NCBI GenBank assembly: GCA_951812925.1
Contig: OX638370.1
Location: 49,479,948-49,543,947, forward strand
Source: Calliopum simillimum
Lineage: Eukaryota; Arthropoda; Insecta; Diptera; Lauxaniidae
Direction of reading: 5' to 3'
DNA length: 64,000 nt
A model generated the notes under the pieces. The model was not told the DNA's origin, did not search any database, and saw only the letters and a list, made by a program, of their open reading frames with translations. Position 1 is the first letter of the stretch. The number at the start of each line of letters is the position of its first letter. Positions 56,801-64,000 of this stretch are shown here, in pieces. The position numbers and the translations under genes are program-made.

Positions 56801-58080
56801 CAACACTTGAAAGCAATTGGTGCGTATTAGCACATTTGCTGCTGTCATAATAGAAAGTAAATTCTCACATACGTTGCGTATATCTTCAGTACGAAAACCA
56901 CTCAGCGTATCCTTTAGAAGTGTAATCGTATGCAATACAGTAGTCTGTGAACTTGCTAAAACTTCAGGCTTAAATTGCTTCAAACAGTACTTCGTAATAC
57001 GTTCACTAGCAGGATGAGATTTAATTTTTATTTAATTTCCATTAGTACTGGTTGCTGCAGATGCCTCATTGTCATCACCATTTTCATGTTGAAGTTGGAA
57101 GTTGTCATAAATGAACTGCCATGTACTATGGACACAATTGCATGTTGTGCTGCTTTGCGTATCAATGTATATTAAAAGAATTTAGTAAGTACATAATTGA
57201 AAAATTTATCAAAAACTACCTACTTTTGGTTTTGAATGCGTCGTAAATGAGAGTATCGATCGAATCAATATACTGCCAAGTTGAGCTATAACTCCAGGTC
57301 GCATAGTCTTGTGCACGCAACAACACTGACAGGCAGCCAATGATGTATTTAATGACCGATTGATTTGTTGTCTCCATAAAACGCTGCAACAACGACAACA
57401 GCGTTTGTGCAGTCTCTCCGAAACTTTTACGAAGTACTGGTGCTGGCACTGATTTTATACCCATACCCAATAAAGACACACCAGCAATAATATCCTGCTC
57501 CTCAGTGCTTGCCTCTATTCGTTGCATTAATAAAATAAAATATTCTGTAGATGGTTCTGTACCGCCACGTTCTTTTATTATTTCCGTCAGCGCTGTTAAT
57601 ATGGCCAACATTTCCTTATGCAAATCTGAAGAACCTCTAAAGCCGACGGGCAATTTTTTAAAGCTCATGTTGGTACAAGTGCTGTAGTTGGATGCAAATG
57701 TTTTGAAAGTCTTAAATGTGCCGTGTTGTGTTTCGGACATATCCTCATCAGCATCATCATCCATATTGAAAGATTTCAAGCTTCCTGCGATGTCATTTAC
57801 TGTGGCTTCGGCGTTGTACATTTGACGCTGTTCATGTTTTTGCAACGCTTCCAATGTTAGGCCGGTTACATCTGCACTATAATTTATAAATTAATGCATT
57901 TTTTTTTTTACTGAATAAAGCAATTTTCTTACCCATATTCAAATTTGGTTGAAAGAAATGCGACTTTGCCTTCATCCGATGTTTTATCTGCTCTGGATTT
58001 GAAGTTGACGAAAGGCCCCGTCCCCAGCTTTTACCTTTGGTATGACGCTTAAGTTTTGACCGAATTTTAGCTATTTTCAA
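53821..58080 (-). pseudogene. RRP12: RRP12 pseudogene with introns retained
   Basis: Minus-strand exons recognisable by splice sites and text are about 58074-57933 (IRSKLKRHTKGKSWGRG), 57871-57220, 57160-56372 (RKAAQHAIVSIVHG, INKVLNAPFGYV), 56308-55864 (PSLATLAKRYGTQSALR, SWLLPLL), 55806-55493 (FKTAQDGRLIISEKALRG), 55421-55144 ([19 protein letters not shown]) and 53924-53821. RRP12 is a HEAT-repeat protein needed for small-subunit rRNA processing and ribosome export. Lesions: the initiator position reads ATA with an in-frame stop just upstream; frameshifts near 57110, 56510, 55910, 55780 and 55240; a stop near 57030; loss of ~50 codons after WLLPLL and of roughly 400 codons near 55655. Retained introns argue for a duplicated rather than a retroposed copy. 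Confidence 0.85.
53933..55073. mobile_element. Inverted-repeat element in the last RRP12 intron
   Basis: ACGGTGACCA at the left and TGGTCACCGT at the right bound ~1.14 kb rich in CGGGGACA words on the left and GTCCCCG words on the right, an inverted subterminal pattern. The flanks are AT-rich (TATATAT and ACGTATAT), so the target duplication is not clear. It separates two RRP12 exons. No coding region was recognised. Confidence 0.55.
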
Positions 58081-58889
58081 TTACACTTTTTTAATATTTT
58101 TTAATAAAAAAAACAATACAAATGTCAAAAATACACAAATGTCAACTTACAATAGATAACAAAGGCGCAGTCACAATAGGAAGAAACCTATTAAAAACGA
58201 AGTCAAACGGCAACAATATTTAGCCACGGAACTTACCACTTTAATTTAACGTGCATTAGCTTAGCGCTTTTTGTTGTTGCTTTCCCATACATTTATCGTA
58301 AAGTGCTAAAGTAAGTCCAGATAGATGCCCAAAAAAACTCACCTCCGGTTCTATAGCTGGGATATACTCAGCCTAATCCAGGATTTAAGGTTCTTACAAG
58401 AAAGAAGAGAGTGCGGTGTAGTTTTACGATTACTTGTATTTGTTCAGTTTTCTTTGTGATTTACAATTTGTGAGATTTTGTACAAAGTGTGGTAATTTAT
58501 ATAATTCAAAGTGGTGTGAATTTATTGTTTATATAATGCAAAATTCATAAATATTATATAAACCAAAATTCAAATGAAATTGTATAATCAAAATTTATCT
58601 TAAATTAGTGACGCGAAATTCATTAATTTATATAAGCCAAAATTTGTTTAAATTATATAATTCAAAATATTCAAAGTTAACGATGATTAAATGGGTTTTT
58701 TTTATATAATACAAAGCGATATGAATTTATATAATGCCAAATAGTTCAAATATACAACGAGAGTTTACGTGTTGGATTTCTTTTGAATGTAGCTGTGGTA
58801 GTTTCGCTTGCTTTGAGAGTGTGGTGGCAGAATCAAGTTTCTATTGAGCTGGTGAGTGACTGTTTTCAAGGAGTGTTTTTGGATTTAAA
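58081..58889. other. 5' flank of the RRP12 relic and AT-rich degenerate repeats
   Basis: 58081-58480 holds nothing recognisable. 58490-58760 is made of loosely repeated TATATAATNCAAA words without a fixed period. Confidence 0.4.
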
Positions 58890-59400
58890 TTCAAGAGATT
58901 AAGCAACTAGCAAAGATGCATAGCCCTTAATGAAAGTTCCCAGAGTACAAGGTTTCCCAAGATGCTAGACAAATAGCAAAAATGCATAGATTCTAACGAA
59001 AGAGATTTCAAGATTAAGCCAGAGATTGAGATTACAGAGGTTAAGCAACTAGCAAACATGCATAGCCCTTAACGAAGTTTCCCAGAGTAAAAGATTTCCC
59101 AAGATGATAGGCAAATAGCAAAAATGCATAAGTCCTAACGAAAGAGATTTCAAGATTAAGCAAGAGATTGAGATTACAGAGGTTAAGCAACTAGCAAACA
59201 TGCATAGCCCTTAACGAAGTTTCCCAGAGTAAAAGATTTCCCAAGATGTTAGGCAAAGAGCAAAAATGCATAAGTCCTAACGAAAGAGATTTTAGAGATT
59301 AAGCCAGAGATTGAGATTTAAGAGGTTAAGAAACTAGCAAACATGCATAGCCCTTAACGAAGCTTCCCAGAGTAAAAGATTTCCCAAGATGTTAGACATA
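58890..59400. repeat. 142-bp tandem repeat, about 3.6 units
   Basis: The motif AAGCAACTAGCAAA recurs at 58901, 59043, 59185 and (as AAGAAACTAGCAAA) 59328, a period of 142-143 bases. Each unit also contains GCATAGCCCTTAA, TTTCCCAAGATG and CCTAACGAAAGAGATTT. Units are ~90% alike. The array looks like a small satellite and has no separate spacers. Confidence 0.85.
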
Positions 59401-59944
59401 TACACAAAAGCAATAAAATCATGATGAATACGATGGAAGCACCGATCAGGTCATCTCTTTTTAATTTGTTAAAAGAAAACAAATAATAAAGCGCAAAGCT
59501 TTTCCAAAGTGCAAAGTTCAAATTTTTGGTTTTTATTTTGTGTTGTGAGTCATGACATACTATGCAGCGGCGTTGTTGTAAGCGGAGTTTTTTTAAATGT
59601 TTTTAAAATTTTTAAATATTTGTCTTAAGTTTGAATAACTTGTGAGTATTAATGTTTATTAATATAAAATAGATAATTTAATGTATGTTTTTTGTATGTA
59701 GCAATAAAATATGACCACTGATGATGGTGTTTAATACACCAAAATGTACATTTGGCGAATAAAAATGTTGTTGTTTTTTAAATGACTAATTTTTATTAAA
59801 AAAGGCGAAGTTTATAAAGGCGGTGAAGAATTTTGAATTTGATTCTTAGGAGAGTAAAATTAAATATCTTAAAGAAAACAATTGCTGCGGGCTTGAAACT
59901 TGACACAGTTGTTTATTGGGCCATAGTTACCTTACAAAAAAAAA
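59401..59944. other. Unassigned AT-rich stretch
   Basis: No gene or repeat family recognised. Confidence 0.35.
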
Positions 59945-60843
59945 CTAGTAAGGGTGTAAAATTTGGCCTGGCCAAACATTAAATACCCTACACTGCAGTA
60001 TTTTTAAAATTTTGCTCATATGGGAGGTGCTACGCTCTCTTGTCCGAGTTTACCCATTTTTTGTCCAGAGCTTGGATTTATAGTTTTTAGTGTCTGAGTG
60101 AAAAACGTTTTCAGTATAGCGTTTTGAAGCTTTTGCTTATATAGGAGGTGCCACGCCCTCATGTCCGAGTTCGTCTAGTTTTAGCTTAGAGCGTGCATTT
60201 ATAGTCTTTAGTATTTGAGTGAAGTTTGGTTGGATTATTTCAAAAAACTCTTTCAGTATAGAATTTTAAAACTTTTGCTCATATGGGAGGTGCCACGCCC
60301 CCTGGTCCGATTTCACCCAATGTTGAGAGCTTTCATTTATGATTCTTAGTGTCTGAGTCGAATTTGGTTCGAATATCTCAAAAAACGCTTTCAGTATAGC
60401 GTTTTGAAGCTTTTGCTTATATGGGAGGTGCCCCGGCCTCTTGTCCGAATTCATTCAGTTTTTTCTCCGAGCTTGCGCTTACAATTCTTATGCGTATTTT
60501 GGTTGCATTGTCGTGAAAAATACTCCTAAAATTGCATTTTGAATATATTTTTTGTATGGGCGGTAGGCGTGTCCATTGACCGATTTCGCACATTTTCAAT
60601 CCCCCGAGCTATCTTTGACGACGGGGGCAGTGTACCAAATTTCATTGAATTATCTTGCTCAGTTTTCCCAAAAAGTGTATTTCAACACACAGCCACCCAG
60701 CCAGCCAGACAGACGGACATGGCTATATCGACTCAGGAGGTGACGCTGATCAAGAATATATATACTTTTCTATACCTGCCACGCCTCCTTCTCTGCGTTA
60801 CAAACGGAAGGACAAAGTGAATATACCCTGGGTGTAGGGTATA
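59945..60843 (-). mobile_element. DINE-1/HINE-like element, complete copy
   Basis: This is the cleanest member in the window. On the minus strand it runs from TATACCCTACACCCAGGGTA (ending 60843) through the GATATAGCCATGTCCGTC core and about three ~145-bp tandem units to the inverted motif CTGCAGTGTAGGGTAT, the TTTGGCCAGGCCAAA hairpin and CTAG at 59945-59948. About 900 bp, no protein. Confidence 0.78.
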
Positions 60844-61114
60844 CAAATTCCTCAGCTCAACAAGGGGTTTAACCCCCCTTTTTGGGGATTTTAGATCAAA
60901 AAAGTCATTTTTTGACAAATAACTTAGAAACTGTTGGAAAAAAAAATTTTAGGCAAAAATTAAAGTTGATGCAATTTTGCACATTTTGGCTTTTAAAACA
61001 TCTTTCTAGCATAAAAATTGACCGAGATAGGTTATTTTTAAGAGTTCTTTTTTTCGTTTTCTAAAACGAGCGAGTACCAAAATTGTAAATATATCATATT
61101 AACTTTGTACTCTA
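60844..61114. other. Unassigned short stretch
   Basis: No gene or repeat recognised. Confidence 0.35.
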
Positions 61115-61403
61115 ACCAACGACGTATATGAATAAGATATTCAAATTTTATTCGTTTGACTTACTCGCCGGTCTTTGCAATTTGGTTAGACACAAATAAA
61201 GCTATTCAAAAAGGAATAAAATGTTGCTATGCCAACGCTGCGTTTGATTTACTGAAAATTGTATATTAAACAGACGCAGAATTCGAAAAACAAACGCATT
61301 TAGACATTTCGTTTGTCCGTTTTCAGCAACATTTTATCAATTTTAACAAATTCCACAGACCACAGTAACGAACTGTGTATCTTGATAAAAATATACGTCG
61401 TTG
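61115..61403. mobile_element. MITE-like element with CAACGACGTATAT ends
   Basis: CAACGACGTATATGAATAAGAT at the left is mirrored by ATCTTGATAAAAATATACGT ending CGTTG at the right, giving a ~289-bp element. ATACGTCGTTGG near 14610-14622 is another copy of the terminus. The target duplication was not resolved. Confidence 0.55.
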
Positions 61404-61861
61404 CTCTAACGTCCATTACTTTTTTGTTTCTTAACCGATCAGAATAGATCAAAAAGTATTTTAAAGCTTAAAACTTGATCTTTTTAATTGTTCAGCTTTT
61501 AAATCCAATATTTTAAATAAAAGTCTTTTTTTACTTTCTAAAATGAGAGAATTTCCTAAGTTGCAATAATTCACTTTAATTTTAAGTTATATCTATATAA
61601 CTTTTTTGCTTCTTATCCGATCCAAAAAAGCCAAAAAGCATTTAAAAGGTTAATATTTAACCTTTTTAATTTTATAAAAAATCTTTAAAAAAATCACCCG
61701 ATACTAATACTTTTGTACTGGGAGTCGGCTTAAAAAGGGCGGACCACGCCCATTTTCTAAAATTTTCATAATCCTAACAAAAAGCATCACTGTGAAAATT
61801 TTATTAAAATCGGATAACGTTTACTAGTTTTGGCCGCTCTATATATGGGTTCGCGACACTG
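61404..61861. other. Unassigned AT-rich stretch
   Basis: A GGGCGGACCACGCCCATTTT patch near 61738 recalls other fly repeats, but no boundaries were found. Confidence 0.3.
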
Positions 61862-62400
61862 TGCGGCGTGCCTCAACTCGTTTTAAACCGAAAGTCGTAG
61901 CACATAAAATTTTTTTCCAGATTCTGTTTACTTATCATTCAAATGATGTATTCTGAAAATTTGAATCTCTGAGAAAAAAAAAAAAAGATATCGACATAAT
62001 TTAAATCGGATTTTAAAGACAAAGATTAGGGTTTTCAAGAACCTTACCAGATTTAATGAATAACTAATGGCAAAAAACGATTTTTTCGGTTTTTAGTTTG
62101 GAATATCTCAAAAACTATACACGATAGAGCAATTCTGAGGTCGGATTCGCGTTCAGCATTGCAAAACACATCAAATGTGATTATTTTGATTTTTGTTTAT
62201 TGTAGTTAAAAAATATTTTTTTTTTTTTTTATACGGGAATATGCCCCAACTAGAAAAAGAGTTATACCAAAATTTAGTAGAAGTATCACCAGCGAAAATT
62301 TTGTAAACATCATTTGAATGATAAGTAAACAGAATCTGGGAAAAAATTTGATGTGCTAAGACGTTTGATTTAAAACGGGTTAAGGCACAAGGTGGACAAC
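61862..62400. repeat. Inverted repeat with ~95-bp arms (foldback-like)
   Basis: GTGCCTCAACTCGTTTTAAA and AGATTCTGTTTACTTATCAT (left) are mirrored by ATGATAAGTAAACAGAATCT and TTTAAAACGGGTTAAGGCAC (right). The arms flank a ~340-bp AT-rich centre. No target duplication seen. Confidence 0.65.
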
Positions 62401-62968
62401 CAGCATTTAAGGAAAGTGGCTGGTGCTCACCGATCTTAGATAAATGAAAAAGTTAGCATTAACGCCATTAGCGCCATAAGGTATACGTTCAACTGGTTTC
62501 ATATGGGGTTCGGACAAAAACCCACGCTCTTCAGTAGGTACGAAGATAAAGGAACGAGTTCTTTAGATAAGCCTCCCAGGGGCTAAAAAGTTTCCTATTG
62601 GTGTAAGTATCAAGCATCAAACACCTTGAAGGCCGGAAAAACGCTGTTTATATGTAAATATGTGGACTTAATCGAAAGAATTAATCCCATCTTTGAACCT
62701 ATTTGACATAAGTGAATGAAATTTGGTACGTATATGAACAATTGAGTAAATAGCAGCGAATATATATATAATAAGTATATACAGTGTACTGAGCAACAGA
62801 TAATCGCAAAAGAAAGTGATAACCAACAACAGCAACAGCCTGCCTCAGGGACAAAAATACAACACAGATCAAAATCGAACTTCAGCTACTTTACAAAGAG
62901 TTTCATTTCGCTAAAAAACAAATTTATAGTTTCTCAACATTGTCGGAAACCTCAAAAAATAAAATAAT
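62401..62968. other. Unassigned stretch upstream of a LINE ORF1-like fragment
   Basis: It contains a short AACAACAGCAACAG-rich patch (about 62825). No gene recognised; it may be the 5' part of the same retroelement. Confidence 0.3.
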
Positions 62969-63160
62969 TTGCTAAAAATACAAGTAAATATGCTTGAAAA
63001 TAAAATCAACGATTTTGAGCAAAATGAAAGAAGAAGTATGGTGGAAATTATTGGGGTTCCCGCTGCAAACAACGATAATGCTTTTGAATTCGCGGAAAAA
63101 ATGTTTTTGAAAGAACTTGATGTAAATGTAAACAGAGATGATGTTGAAATTGTTTTGTAG
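62969..63160 (+). pseudogene. LINE ORF1-like coiled-coil fragment
   Basis: The frame reads LENKINDFEQNERRSMVEIIG, VPAANNDNAFEFAEKMF and LKELDVNVNRDDVE, then a stop. The pattern 'LEN.I..LEQ..R...VEI.GVP' is shared by ORF1 proteins of some insect LINEs and related FP-type coiled-coil proteins. Only ~64 residues remain and no RT follows in the window. Confidence 0.55.
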
Positions 63161-63379
63161 TTGAACGGTAGCAGAAGAAGCAAAAAACGAAAGAAGAAAA
63201 AAACCTATTGGTGCTCACGGTGGTTCTTAAAAAATTTTAACTTTTTGAAATACCCCCCGCGATTTTTTTCAGGGATAATGTTGGGGGACCCTTCTAGTAT
63301 CTAAATCCGCAAACCGCGAAATCGAACGTCCAGCCGTTTTTTTTTTCGACCTTTTAGTTTTTTTAACGATTTTTGAGTA

Positions 63380-63515
63380 TGTCTCGGTGTGTATATACAT
63401 ATTATGTACACATATATATGTATATACGTACATATATATACTTGTATACGTATATATGTGTAAGATATATGTATGGATATATATATACATACATACATAC
63501 ATACGTATAAAAGGT
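63380..63515. repeat. AT/AC-rich microsatellite (TATACGTA/CATACATA words)
   Basis: Alternating purine-pyrimidine repeats of TATATATGTATATACGTA type followed by CATACATACATAC. Frames across it give Tyr/Ile/His-rich text that is not a protein. Confidence 0.85.
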
Positions 63516-64000
63516 ATCGCTTCCGCACCATTTATTTTTTAAAAAAATCGGTTTTTTCGTATTTAAGAAAAACACAAACAAAAACCGGAAACGAAAGTAG
63601 TCATTCCAGATGTGATTTTTGATGCTTAATCCGATTCCGGTATTAGAATTGCTCCATTACGTCTGGACTTTGAGATATCCTTACATATATGTTTAAAGGA
63701 CACCATTTTTTTTCCTATTTTTGAAGTTATATAACAAGATAAGGTAATATTATGCCGTAAAGTCTGGTATGGCAGTTAATAGCCCTAGTTTTTTTCTTCA
63801 AAACTCAATTAAACCAATAACGATATCTTTTTTTTTGTCGGAGATATCTTTACCTAAAAAGTTAAAAAAGTGCAAAATCACGATTTTTGGCTATATTTGA
63901 GGTTATATACCGTACGGACGAAATTCGTCTGCTCTTCTTTACTAACCGACACATTTAAAACCATTCTTTATCTTCAAAATGAGCTAACAAGTGGTCTCTT
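63516..64000. other. Unassigned AT-rich end of window
   Basis: Poly-T runs and GATATC(T/C)TT words; no gene recognised. Confidence 0.3.

Noticed and set aside
58078..58080. TTG as a functional start for RRP12
   Set aside because: It follows a stop directly and lies two codons upstream of the position where the family starts. The aligned start reads ATA, and many downstream lesions make the copy non-functional anyway.
63269..63531. Tyr/Ile-rich frames at the end of the window
   Set aside because: They are translations of an AT/AC microsatellite.

Overview
The window looks like AT-rich, intron-bearing insect DNA, most probably from a higher fly (Diptera). The protein matches are closest to what I know of Drosophila proteins (METTL9/Drev, RRP12, P32/C1QBP, TANGO2, eIF3m/Tango7). 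The repeats are typical of fly genomes: DINE-1-like Helitron relatives, mariner, Penelope, BEL/Pao, and I/LOA-like and CR1/jockey-like LINEs. I cannot name the species; a tephritid-type fly is only a guess.

Only one host gene looks intact. It is the 3' part of a METTL9 (DREV) protein-histidine methyltransferase on the + strand, with exons at 7802-8101, 32553-32877 and 32937-33169. Its 24.4-kb intron is packed with nested transposable elements. Four other host-gene relics are broken: an eIF3m piece (14757-15063, -), a P32 copy running straight into a TANGO2 piece (39590-40633 plus a tail, +), and an intron-containing RRP12 copy (53821-58080, -). The RRP12 copy has a lost start codon, several frameshifts, stops and a large internal deletion.

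Layout. 1-7553: DINE-1/HINE-like elements with internal ~145-bp tandem repeats, one split by a 3.3-kb foldback complex that carries tRNA-like segments. 7802-33169: METTL9 and its giant intron. The intron holds a degenerate LINE, a gypsy-like gag fragment next to an LTR split by a hAT-type element, MITEs, a second LINE, and a ~3.2-kb tandem duplication. One copy of that duplication gained a Helitron and the other gained two long palindromic elements with 8-bp target duplications. 34580-37347: a mariner split by a third long palindromic element. 37800-39510: a decayed Penelope-like element. 39590-42567: the P32/TANGO2 relic split by nested inverted-repeat elements. 42573-53641: a BEL/Pao retrotransposon with TG...CA LTRs and an AATGT target duplication, interrupted by an I/LOA-like LINE and by a small element in its 5' LTR. 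53821-58080: the RRP12 relic with another inverted-repeat element in its last intron. 58081-64000: a 142-bp satellite-like array, another HINE, small inverted-repeat elements and simple repeats.

The features that stand out are the number of precisely bounded nested insertions, three very long near-perfect palindromes with 8-bp target duplications, and the excess of broken gene copies over intact ones. Together these suggest a degenerating, heterochromatin-like region, possibly Y-linked or pericentromeric. That interpretation is inference.
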